This document shows, in pieces, positions 1 through 7,718 of a DNA stretch of 64,000 nt (within the stretch, counting starts at the first letter, position 1; each line of letters opens with the position of its first letter). Under the pieces are notes generated by a model. The model was not told the DNA's origin. It worked only from the letters and a program-made list of their open reading frames with translations, and did no database searches. A program made the translations under genes and the position numbers. Source of the DNA: Rickettsia helvetica (GTDB taxonomy: Bacteria > Pseudomonadota > Alphaproteobacteria > Rickettsiales > Rickettsiaceae); contig NZ_OZ018776.1 in NCBI RefSeq assembly GCF_963970025.1, positions 868,001 through 932,000 of the forward strand. The letters run 5' to 3'.

Positions 1-47
1 GAGATTGCTTCGTCAAAACTTACAGTTTTTCCTCGCAATGACAAAAA
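1..47. repeat. half of a GTCATTGCGAG-type palindromic repeat
   Basis: The first bases are the right arm of the dispersed palindrome, from GATTGCTTCGTC to CTCGCAATGAC. Nearly the same arm is seen at about 2366-2406 and 48409-48438. The left arm lies outside the window. It sits upstream of tolQ. Confidence 0.75.
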
Positions 48-124
48 TTTTCACATAACCTAATGACAAAAGTAAAATATGAATATATTATTTAATTTTA
101 GAATAATTAAATAATATACATTCA

Positions 125-850
125 ATGAGTGCAGATACTAATATTAGCGATAGCTTAGAAATTGTTACGCAAGATCATTTATCGATTTTTTCTTTAATAA
201 GTTCATCCGACATTATCGGTAAGTCGGTTATGTTGATGTTGCTTATTGCCTCCATTTGGTCATGGGCTATTATTTTGGATAAAATATTTAAGCTAGTGCA
301 AGTGCAGAAAAGAATGCAAGCATTTGAAAATGTGTTTTGGTCTGGTGGAGTATTGGAGCAATTATATGAAAGCATAAAGAGGTCGGTTAATAATCCGCTA
401 GCTTTAATATTCGTATCCGCTATGGATGAGTGTAAAAGCTTAAACACTAAAGGGCTTTCCGATGCATTAAAAAATAACCATAAAGAGCGTATAACGGGTG
501 CAATGTATCTAGCTCAAAATAGAGAAGTCGAAAAGCTTGAGAAGAATTTGAGCTTCTTGGCAACTGTTGGATCAAGTGCTCCTTTCATAGGTTTATTCGG
601 TACCGTTTGGGGGATTATGCATAGCTTCCAATCGATTGCTACTTCAAAAAATACTTCACTTGCCGTAGTAGCTCCCGGAATTACCGAGGCGTTACTTGCA
701 ACGGCTATCGGTTTATTTGCAGCTATTCCAGCAGTAATTTTTTATAACTATCTTATTTCCCGTATTACTCTTATCAATAATAAGATTGAAGATTTTATTA
801 GCGAGTTAAACTCTATACTTTCTAAGGCAATTGATCAGGAGAAAATGTAA
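125..850 (+). CDS. tolQ: TolQ, inner-membrane proton-channel subunit of the Tol-Pal system
   Basis: TolQ belongs to the ExbB/TolQ/MotA family. With TolR it forms the proton-driven motor that energises TolA and keeps the outer membrane tied to the cell envelope during division. The 241 residues have the family's usual length and three membrane segments: one at about 32-52 and two closing ones at about 146-170 and 188-212. The second helix carries the conserved stretch FIGLFGTVWGIM and the third the stretch ATAIGLFAAIPAV. The stop codon shares a base with the tolR start, so the two are translationally coupled. The order tolQ-tolR-tolA separates it from exbB. I am sure of the call. Confidence 0.95.
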   Translation: MSADTNISDSLEIVTQDHLSIFSLISSSDIIGKSVMLMLLIASIWSWAIILDKIFKLVQVQKRMQAFENVFWSGGVLEQLYESIKRSVNNPLALIFVSAMDECKSLNTKGLSDALKNNHKERITGAMYLAQNREVEKLEKNLSFLATVGSSAPFIGLFGTVWGIMHSFQSIATSKNTSLAVVAPGITEALLATAIGLFAAIPAVIFYNYLISRITLINNKIEDFISELNSILSKAIDQEKM

Positions 851-1281
851 TGGCTATAAAGCTTGCCGGAAGTAATAGAAAAAGCAAAAGAGCGGTAGTT
901 AGCGAAATTAACGTTACACCGCTTGTTGACGTGATGCTTGTGCTATTAATTATTTTCATGATTACTTCTCCAATGCTTGTTTCAGGTGTAAATGTGGATT
1001 TACCTGAGACAAATTCAAGCCCGATTTCAAGTCAAGATGAGCCTTTGGTTGTTACTATCAATAATAAAGGTGAAATTTTCTTGCTTGAAACTCCAATAGA
1101 GAGAATGCATTTAACCGACAAGCTTGCAAATATCACTAAAGAAAAAAAGGATGCTAGAATTTTTGTAAGAGGCGATAGAAATGTCTCGTATGGGCAGGTG
1201 GTAGAGATAGTTGCTGAAATTCATGCTGCCGGCTTTACTCGTGTAGCTCTTATTTCAAATATTAAAAATAATGAAAAGTAA
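850..1281 (+). CDS. tolR: TolR, Tol-Pal motor subunit (ExbD/TolR family)
   Basis: TolR is a single-pass inner-membrane protein whose transmembrane aspartate is part of the TolQ-TolR proton path. The 143 residues have a short cytoplasmic head, one membrane helix at about 26-44 that begins NVTPLVDVMLVLL with the key aspartate at position 27, and a periplasmic ExbD-type domain to the end. It starts on the last base of the tolQ stop codon and overlaps tolA by 11 bases, so the three genes form a tight operon. Confidence 0.95.
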   Translation: MAIKLAGSNRKSKRAVVSEINVTPLVDVMLVLLIIFMITSPMLVSGVNVDLPETNSSPISSQDEPLVVTINNKGEIFLLETPIERMHLTDKLANITKEKKDARIFVRGDRNVSYGQVVEIVAEIHAAGFTRVALISNIKNNEK

Positions 1282-2257
1282 TCAAAATAAGGATAATTTT
1301 ACGGTTTTCCTTAGCTTCTCTATTCTTCTACACTTACTTCTTTTATATTTTTTTCTATTCGGTATGCCATCGCTTTTTGAAAAATTACCGGAAGAGCACA
1401 CTATAACTTTTGAGATGTTACCTGTTAGCGATAAACCAAATATCATAACCCAAACAAAGCAAAAAGAAGCCCCTATAGAAAATAAAGACGCTAAAAAGTC
1501 TGAGCAGAGTAAGCCTAAAGAGGAAGAACCGCAGCAAGATTTGCCTAAAGAAGAAAAAGCAAAAGAGCCTGAAGCTAAAACAATAGAAGAAAAGCCTAAA
1601 ATAGAAGAGAAAAAACCTATAGAAGAACCAAAGCCGGAAGAAGCGAAAGAAGCGTTGCCTGAGAAAAAAGAAGAAGTAAAGGAAGAAAAGCCTAAAGAAG
1701 AGGAAAAAAAACAAGCAGAAGAAAAGAAGAAGCCCGAAGAGAAGAAAGAAGAAGCCGTTGTCAAAAAGTCTGAAGAGAAACCAAAAGAGGTAAAGAAAAA
1801 AGAGCCTAAAACCGATGAGCTTGATTCTTTACTGAAGAATTTAGAGCAATCCTCTGAAGGGGATAATGTAAAATCCAATAAGCATCAAAGATCAAAAAAA
1901 GTTGATAATGCAAAAGAAACTAAAGGTGTTTATACGGATGGGCTGCCTCTTTCCGATAGTGAAACATCTTTGATAAAAAGACAGATTGAAAGACATTGGA
2001 GTAATGTACCGGCAGGGGTTAGAGGTAATAATAAGGTAAAAGTTATTATTAGTATTACGTTAGATAAGGCAGGGAACGTTGAGCAGGCAAAAGTTAAAGA
2101 AAGAATTTGTCCTAATATTCCGGCTAGCATTTGTGAAGCTTTAGCGGATAATGCAATTAGAGCGGTATGGCAGGCAAGCCCTATTGAAAACCTTGATCCT
2201 ACACGCTTTAACCATTGGAAAGAGATTAATTTTAGCTTTGATCCAAGTAAATTATAG
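1271..2257 (+). CDS. tolA: TolA-like envelope-spanning protein
   Basis: TolA spans the periplasm and links the TolQR motor to TolB/Pal at the outer membrane. The 328 residues fit the family's three-part plan: one N-terminal membrane helix (about 12-32), a long lysine, glutamate and proline-rich arm (about 65-185) predicted to be extended or helical, and a C-terminal globular TonB/TolA-type domain (about 225-328) with two cysteines. The arm is so repetitive that its other reading frames stay open and give spurious ORFs. It overlaps tolR. tolB and pal, often next in other bacteria, are not here, and the operon is followed at once by a palindromic repeat. Confidence 0.9.
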   Translation: MKSNQNKDNFTVFLSFSILLHLLLLYFFLFGMPSLFEKLPEEHTITFEMLPVSDKPNIITQTKQKEAPIENKDAKKSEQSKPKEEEPQQDLPKEEKAKEPEAKTIEEKPKIEEKKPIEEPKPEEAKEALPEKKEEVKEEKPKEEEKKQAEEKKKPEEKKEEAVVKKSEEKPKEVKKKEPKTDELDSLLKNLEQSSEGDNVKSNKHQRSKKVDNAKETKGVYTDGLPLSDSETSLIKRQIERHWSNVPAGVRGNNKVKVIISITLDKAGNVEQAKVKERICPNIPASICEALADNAIRAVWQASPIENLDPTRFNHWKEINFSFDPSKL

Positions 2258-2466
2258 GTTGGGCATTGCCCGTGTTGGATACCAAATCGTCATTGCGAGC
2301 AGCCGTAGGCTACATGGCAATCCATAAAAAATAATAAAAAAATGCTAATTTTAGCATTTTTTACTGGATTGCTTCGTCAAAATTTTCAATTTTTCCTCGC
2401 AATGACGATTTTCGCACCACGCAGGCAAGCCTTTCGCGGGAATGACATTAAGCACCATGCAATAAT
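2258..2466. repeat. composite palindromic repeat downstream of tolA
   Basis: A full GTCATTGCGAG-type palindrome: the left arm ends GGCAATCCA at about 2324, the right arm runs from TGGATTGC at about 2365 to CTCGCAATGACG at 2407. It is followed by fragments resembling a GGCATTG/GTGGATAC arm and a GCGGGAATGACA arm. The loop is AT-rich and holds its own short hairpin. Confidence 0.8.
2337..2362 (+). terminator. hairpin with T-run inside the repeat, possible terminator for tolQRA
   Basis: AAAAAATGCTAA pairs with TTAGCATTTTTT across a two-base loop, which gives a stem followed by six T. It lies 80 bases after the tolA stop and is the loop of a larger palindrome. A near-identical hairpin is found in the repeat at about 48371-48402, so the motif belongs to the repeat; a role as terminator is inferred. 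Confidence 0.5.
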
Positions 2467-2475
2467 TTAAAAATA

Positions 2476-2675
2476 TTATTCATCATGTTCGTGGTGATCA
2501 CCGATTAATTCAAGTCCCATATCTTTTGGCTCATTATTGAAGCAATAATAACAGCAATAACCTATTAAGAATAATAAGGTTGCTCCCACATTAAAAGTAG
2601 AGTCAAAGCAGCACTACTAGAGCTTGTTAGCTCATATTCTGAAGGTAATAAATCCATAGGGATGTCTTTGTTCAT
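2476..2675 (-). pseudogene. small frameshifted membrane-protein gene, family not recognised
   Basis: On the minus strand an ATG at 2675 opens a frame starting MNKDIPMDLLPSEYELTSS. About 25 codons in, the reading shifts by one base into a frame encoding a hydrophobic stretch (ATLLFLIGYCCYYCF), then PKDMGLELIGDHHEHDE and a stop at 2476. Joined, it would give about 65 residues with one membrane helix and an acidic, histidine-rich tail. A clean start and stop with one shift suggests a recently broken gene. I do not recognise the family. Confidence 0.45.
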
Positions 2676-2749
2676 AAAACTTAGTTATTATGTTTACTAT
2701 TTATAAATAAAAAAACTCTATAACTTTGTCTATTAAAATTACATTTATT

Positions 2750-3748
2750 TCACAAAGTTTTAAGAGCAGGATAAGTAAATAATAATAAATGGCATAAATT
2801 TAGACCGCAATGGACTATCATAGAGCATAATATTTTGTCTGTTTTATAATATGCATAACCATAGAAAAAACCGCATATAGTGCTTAAAGCTATATATGCC
2901 CCGCCTTGAAAATGTGCAATCCCAAATATTAAAGATACTATAATAACAGCTAAAATCTGCTGTTTTGGTAAAAGACTTTGTAATGTTCTTTGTTAAAAAC
3001 CCTCGAAAGAAAACTTCCTCAGCCATACATACTAAAAAGAAATTATTAATTGCCCATATTGGTAGTATGCTTGGGATTTTAGGCTCAAATAAGACGTAAC
3101 CGCTTATTAAATTGACAGAGTCATAATTATCATTATACACAGAGTGAAAGAGAAAAGAAGGTATACCTTAGAGCATTCTTACTTTCTTGTTTTTCTAAAA
3201 ACATCTTTCCAAACCAGCTTCTAGAGGTAATTTATACGTCGATCCGGTACTCGAATCCTCACGTATGCTTGTGTACGCTGCGGTTCTGCGTTCCGTGTCT
3301 CCTTTAAATTCCTCTCTAGAAGCTGGTTTGGAAAGATGTCTAATATATAAATCACTGACAGAGAAAATTATTAAAGCCGGCATTACCTTATCAAAATTTA
3401 GATACATAGAAAACGGTATGGATAATTCCGATAACTGTACTTTATCAATAGCAAGTATATTAAAAAATTCTGGAACTTTATGAAAAGCAAATATAGTAAA
3501 ACCTAGCGAGATTAATATAAATAATAAGGTTTTTAATACTTTATTTAGCTGTAAATTAAAATAGGCATAGGTAATAGCAGTAAAAATAGATAAAGCCCCA
3601 AACTCCTATAATATTTTATTACGCTTTGATATAAAGCAGCTAAAATCGTAATGCCTATGCCTAAATATGTAGGTCTTTTATCACGACAAAACAAGATATT
3701 AAGATTGTTATAACGAGAAAAATGTAGGTGATAGTTAAGGATGGACAT
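2750..3748 (-). pseudogene. CPBP-family intramembrane protease (CAAX protease-like), broken and carrying an RPE1
   Basis: Minus-strand pieces in several frames join into a multi-pass membrane protein. The C-terminal part still holds the three CPBP motifs: AEEVFFRG (about 3028-3005), FGIAHF (about 2926-2909), and VHCGLN near 2800, with a stop at 2750. CPBP proteins are membrane glutamic proteases or, in some bacteria, bacteriocin-immunity proteins. The gene is interrupted by at least three frameshifts or stops. A 139-base palindromic element (3201-3339) sits in the middle, and its reading frame is continuous with the host gene upstream. The motif set makes the family call fairly safe; the gene is clearly non-functional. 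Confidence 0.75.
3201..3339 (-). repeat. Rickettsia palindromic element, RPE1-type, in a protease pseudogene
   Basis: The ends are inverted repeats of about 27 bases (ACATCTTTCCAAACCAGCTT ... its complement at 3311-3339). Read on the minus strand it encodes the RPE1-like stretch REEFKGDTERRTAAYTSIRE, followed by DSSTGSTYKLP. The frame is open and continuous with the upstream half of the host gene, as is known for RPE1 insertions in Rickettsia genes. A second copy is at 22125-22265. Confidence 0.88.
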
Positions 3749-3920
3749 ATAAACCTTTGTAAAAAACTATTTTTAATGTATAATTATTTTTTAGCATTAA
3801 AAATAGAAAAATTATTAAATATAGAGATTTTTAATAAATAATAATTGGATTTTAAAAAGAAAATATAAAAGATAATCATAAGAAAAACCAGTAAAATAAT
3901 ATATAGAATTGGGAGATTTT

Positions 3921-4628
3921 ATGAAAGATATAGAATATTGGGAAAAGAATTTTGAAAGTTGTAAGTATTCAGATAAATTAATCGAAAGGCTTTTATTTTT
4001 CAATACCCAAGTAAAACAATCTATCGATATTAGAGAAGTTAAAAAAGGTATTTATTATGCTCGTAAATATCATGGTGAGCAAATGCGTCAATCGGGTGAC
4101 CCTTATTATTCTCATCCAATCGCAGTAACAATTATGGTAGCGGAATTTGTAGCAAAAGAAGTACCTAAACTCTTTACTTTTAGAATGCTACAAGCTGCAT
4201 TACTTCATGACACTATTGAAGATACTGAACTTACTGAAGAAATGATTAGCAACATTTTTGATGAAGAAGTAGCAAGGCATGTAGCAGGTCTAACTAGAAT
4301 TAAATCTTGTGGAAAAATAAGTAGCGAGAAAAGTCTTATTTTATTAATTAAACAAAAAAGATACGATACTGCTCTTATAAAACTTTTTGATAGAATACAT
4401 AATTTACAAACTTTAGGAGCAAAATCGCCTGAAAAAGCTCATAAAATAATTAAAGAGACATTAAAAAGCTTTTTAGTATTAAGTGAAATGCTTGAAATAC
4501 CTTTAGTTTCAGAGCTTATATATGCTGAATGTTATAAAAATAATTTAAAGTTTAATATAGATTCTACTTTTAATAAAATTATAAATTTTGATTCTTTTCC
4601 ATTCTCTCAAAATAAGTTACTCCCATGA
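3921..4628 (+). CDS. HD-domain (p)ppGpp hydrolase-like protein (SpoT/RelA N-terminal type)
   Basis: The 235 residues match the metal-dependent HD phosphohydrolase half of SpoT: a histidine at about 51 (YHGEQMRQSGDPYYSHP), the HD pair at 96-97 in LLHDTIEDTE, and the later DRIHNLQTL motif near 155. The synthetase, TGS and ACT domains of a full SpoT (about 700 residues) are absent, so only hydrolysis of the alarmone would be expected. Small SpoT-like fragments are known in Rickettsia. I chose ATG 3921 over the in-frame TTG at 3909 because GGGAG lies just before it. It overlaps the 3' end of the convergent MFS gene by 50 bases. Confidence 0.8.
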   Translation: MKDIEYWEKNFESCKYSDKLIERLLFFNTQVKQSIDIREVKKGIYYARKYHGEQMRQSGDPYYSHPIAVTIMVAEFVAKEVPKLFTFRMLQAALLHDTIEDTELTEEMISNIFDEEVARHVAGLTRIKSCGKISSEKSLILLIKQKRYDTALIKLFDRIHNLQTLGAKSPEKAHKIIKETLKSFLVLSEMLEIPLVSELIYAECYKNNLKFNIDSTFNKIINFDSFPFSQNKLLP

Positions 4629-5895
4629 AGAAAGTTATACCTACCGGAATGAAAATTAAAAATAACCCCCAATATCCTAAATAATTGGTAATATAAACTA
4701 AACCAAATGACGTTATAATATAAGTAAATAATTTTGCTATTGCACTTAGCATACTAGTATACGTAAATCTCTTAAAAACCGGAAAATATTTATAAAATAT
4801 AGGAGCTGCCGGTATGTGATCAAATACGAATAATGCAGCTAAACATTGAAAAATAAAAATATATAAAGGAGTAGGGTTATAATTTAACATTATAGGAAAA
4901 AAAATGAGAGAGGTAAAAAATAGATATAATTTTACCTTTAGGATTTTTAAAGGATGGATTTTATAGCTAATAAATGCAAGACCGATAATACCGAGTAAAT
5001 CTATTATAGATACCCAAAAATTTTGATTTATAATTTGATTCGGAGTAAATCCGCATTCTCTTTTTAATATATCACCGCAATATATATACACGAAATAAAA
5101 ACACGGTGGTCTAGCACACTGGATAAAGAAATACCAAATAGAAGTGGCGTTTGGAACTTTTTGATCTAGAATATCTTTATCAATGTCTTCAAGCATAATA
5201 TTATTTTCTTGAAGTCTTAGTTTTAATTTGTTTCTTTTATTTGAAAATGCATCTGCTTCTTTTAAACTAGTCCTTGCAATAGTACCTACAAAAGCGATAG
5301 TTGCACCAACGAAAAAGGCTATACGCCAACTTGATTCATATTGATAAATATTTTGATTAGTAAAAATTGATGCAATACCTAGTGCTACCGTCGTGCCTAC
5401 GGCAGAAAATACGGTTATAATTGCTACTAATGGATATTGTATAGGAGGAGATGAATTTTCGGTTAAATACAGCTCTGCACCTCGTGCTTCTGCAGTTGCC
5501 GACATACCTTGAATTATACGACATATATTAAGAACCCAAGAGGCTGTTATACCTATCTGTGCATATGTTGGCATGCTGCCTATAATCACACAAGTAATAG
5601 CCATTAATAGGGTAGTTAAAATAACTACAATCTTACGTCCAAAATGATCGCCTATATACCCAAATATTAATGCTCCTATAGGTCTTAGCAAATAGGTAGA
5701 ACAGAAAGAAAAGGCAGTAAGCAACGAAAAAGTGAAAGGATCATATTCTGGAAAAAATAAATTATTTAAAAGCACCGCCATATGCACATAAAGCATAAGA
5801 TCAAAATACTCTAGAAATGTACCTATAGAAAGTAATCCGACAGCTTGTTTTTGTTCTTTATTGAAACTTCTTTGTTCTATTTCGTAGCCTAACAT
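4579..5895 (-). CDS. MFS transporter, proline/betaine (ProP)-like
   Basis: A 438-residue, twelve-helix major facilitator. The loop between helices 2 and 3 carries the MFS signature GYIGDHFGRK (about 79-88). Overall shape and sequence resemble the metabolite:H+ symporter branch, to which the many Rickettsia ProP paralogues belong. Rickettsiae keep these to import osmolytes or metabolites from host cytosol; the actual substrate cannot be told from sequence. It is transcribed alone, and its 3' end overlaps the end of the HD-domain gene. Confidence 0.82.
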   Translation of the reverse strand: MLGYEIEQRSFNKEQKQAVGLLSIGTFLEYFDLMLYVHMAVLLNNLFFPEYDPFTFSLLTAFSFCSTYLLRPIGALIFGYIGDHFGRKIVVILTTLLMAITCVIIGSMPTYAQIGITASWVLNICRIIQGMSATAEARGAELYLTENSSPPIQYPLVAIITVFSAVGTTVALGIASIFTNQNIYQYESSWRIAFFVGATIAFVGTIARTSLKEADAFSNKRNKLKLRLQENNIMLEDIDKDILDQKVPNATSIWYFFIQCARPPCFYFVYIYCGDILKRECGFTPNQIINQNFWVSIIDLLGIIGLAFISYKIHPLKILKVKLYLFFTSLIFFPIMLNYNPTPLYIFIFQCLAALFVFDHIPAAPIFYKYFPVFKRFTYTSMLSAIAKLFTYIITSFGLVYITNYLGYWGLFLIFIPVGITFFMGVTYFERMEKNQNL

Positions 5896-6037
5896 ATAAC
5901 CTTTATTATAATTAGATTGTAAAATAAGCTTATACTTTTGTAGTTAAAAGTCAATCAAGAATTAAGAATTTTTAATAAATATTGTTACTAAATATCTAGG
6001 TTCCGTAAAGTTATCTAACCTGAAATTTTTAAATTAT

Positions 6038-7573
6038 CTATTTTTCTCTAAAAGCTTTAAATGCAGTATCAGTAACGGGATCAAGTAAATATCTAAGTAG
6101 TGTTCTAGTACCGGTTACGATTTGTACCTCAGCTTGCATACCGGGGTGTAATTCAAGATTTTTAACTTTAGCAACTTTGTTAAATTCATCCATATCGATT
6201 TCAACTCTTGCAACATAATAATTATCTTGTTGTTGTCCCGGGTGCTGTCTTTCATCTTGTACTATATCGGGAGATATGCTTACTACTTTACCGGTAAATG
6301 TTGGAGTTGTTCTTGATTTAAATGCACTAAAACGTATTTTTGCAACTAATCCCTCATGTACTGAGTCAATATTTTTTTGAGATACCTTTGCTTCTATTAT
6401 TAATGGGTCATTAATTGGCGAAATTTCCATAATAGTTTGTCCGTGACCTATAACACCGCCTATTGTATGATATTTTAAATTATTAACTATACCGTCAACA
6501 GGTGATCTGATTATCACACGATTAAGCGAATCCGTCAGGGAATTATATTTTTCTTTAAGAGATGCTGTTTGTACTTGAGCTTCACGAAGCTCTGTTAAAG
6601 TCCGTTCAGTGTATTTATTTTGTTGATTTATAATTTTAATTTGAGTTTCGGTAATAGCATGGCGTATTCCTGCTATTTCGGCTGCAGTTGTTGCAACATC
6701 GCTTTTTGAAGCGGCAACTTTTGCCTCTTGGTCTAATAAGGCTGCTTTTTGTACAAAGCCTTTTTCTTTTAACGTTCTTAAAGCTTTTAAACGGTCTTGA
6801 TAAACTTCAGCAGTTTTGGAGGCGGCAACTTTTTTTGCTTCTAAACCTTCAATTTTTTTCTCAAGTTGAGCAATATTTTGATGTAATGCATCTTTCTCTG
6901 AGTTATATACTTCTTTTCTAGATCTAAATAAATTTTCCTGCGTATGAATTATTTTAGCTACTTCCGGTAAATTTATATCCTGCATTAGAAAATCAGAGAA
7001 TTCGATTTGTTCTAAATTATCACGTTCGGCAATTAAACGATTTTCAGTTGCTAAAAAATTACGGTACTGACCAAGGATATTTTCATGTTCGCTTTTTATT
7101 CTAGTTTCTTCAAGTTCTATTAACTTATCGCCTTCTTTGACTTTATCACCTTGCTTAACGTAAATAGCATTGATTATTCCGCCTTCATGATGTTGAATCG
7201 TTTTTTTATTTGTGCTTGGCACTACGATACCGACAGCTACAGCACCGCTATCAAGCGGAGCAAGAGCTGACCATAATCCGCCTATTAATACTAAAAAGAT
7301 AATAACATAAATACCGAAAAGTATAGGTAACCTTGCAGCTTGGGCTACGTTATTACGATCTTTATCGGTTTTCTTGGTAATAAAATTAACAAACCTATCA
7401 AGTTTTACTAATAAGAATTCTATAGCATGAGAGGTTTTCCTTAATGTAGTATTTATTAAAGCTTTACGTTTAGAACTTTGACCTTTAAGGTTTAACGCAT
7501 CTTCTCTTAAGGATAATAATTGTTTTAATTGTTCCGGAGTAATTTGAGGTTTATTGTGTTTTAAGTCCTGCAT
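6038..7573 (-). CDS. type I secretion membrane-fusion protein (HlyD/PrtE family)
   Basis: HlyD-type adaptors join an inner-membrane ABC exporter to TolC across the periplasm. The 511 residues comprise a cytoplasmic N-terminus longer than usual (about 80 residues), one membrane helix (about 82-104), a lipoyl/barrel-sandwich half (about 125-165, KKTIQHHEGGIINAIYVKQG), a long coiled-coil hairpin (about 165-365), the second lipoyl half with VIIRSPVDGIVNNL, and a beta-barrel end with HPGMQAEVQI. It lies 145 bases downstream of the ABC exporter gene, separated by a palindromic repeat, and both run the same way. This is the standard PrtD-PrtE pairing. Confidence 0.9.
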   Translation of the reverse strand: MQDLKHNKPQITPEQLKQLLSLREDALNLKGQSSKRKALINTTLRKTSHAIEFLLVKLDRFVNFITKKTDKDRNNVAQAARLPILFGIYVIIFLVLIGGLWSALAPLDSGAVAVGIVVPSTNKKTIQHHEGGIINAIYVKQGDKVKEGDKLIELEETRIKSEHENILGQYRNFLATENRLIAERDNLEQIEFSDFLMQDINLPEVAKIIHTQENLFRSRKEVYNSEKDALHQNIAQLEKKIEGLEAKKVAASKTAEVYQDRLKALRTLKEKGFVQKAALLDQEAKVAASKSDVATTAAEIAGIRHAITETQIKIINQQNKYTERTLTELREAQVQTASLKEKYNSLTDSLNRVIIRSPVDGIVNNLKYHTIGGVIGHGQTIMEISPINDPLIIEAKVSQKNIDSVHEGLVAKIRFSAFKSRTTPTFTGKVVSISPDIVQDERQHPGQQQDNYYVARVEIDMDEFNKVAKVKNLELHPGMQAEVQIVTGTRTLLRYLLDPVTDTAFKAFREK

Positions 7574-7620
7574 AATATTTAATCATTATTATATTTAGTC
7601 AGCATTGTTTGTATTTTGCG

Positions 7621-7705
7621 TCATTGCGAGCGGGCATTGTTGCGTGGATACTGAAGGTCGTCATTGCGAGGAAAAACTGGTTCACGCAATAATGCCAATC
7701 AAACC
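7621..7705. repeat. palindromic repeat between the two secretion genes
   Basis: Contains GTCATTGCGAG twice, with GGCATTGTTGCGTGGATAC in between, and a right arm resembling CACGCAATAATGCC. It is a rearranged copy of the composite repeat seen at 48234 and 59690. It separates the ABC exporter gene from its adaptor gene. Confidence 0.7.
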
Positions 7706-7718
7706 ATGATATGACATT

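Noticed and set aside
1282..1878. Long open frames on the minus strand opposite tolA
   Set aside because: They are serine-, phenylalanine- and leucine-rich mirrors of the lysine- and glutamate-rich tolA arm and have no features of their own.
2337..2362. Independent terminator for tolA
   Set aside because: Kept only as possible: the same hairpin is an internal part of other repeat copies that do not follow genes in the same way.
3265..3483. Plus-strand ORF over the RPE1 in the protease relic
   Set aside because: It is read through the palindrome and out of the antisense of the pseudogene; the symmetric element is open on both strands.
6688..6921. Plus-strand ORF opposite the HlyD coiled coil
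   Set aside because: Leucine-rich antisense of a coiled-coil region; no start signal.
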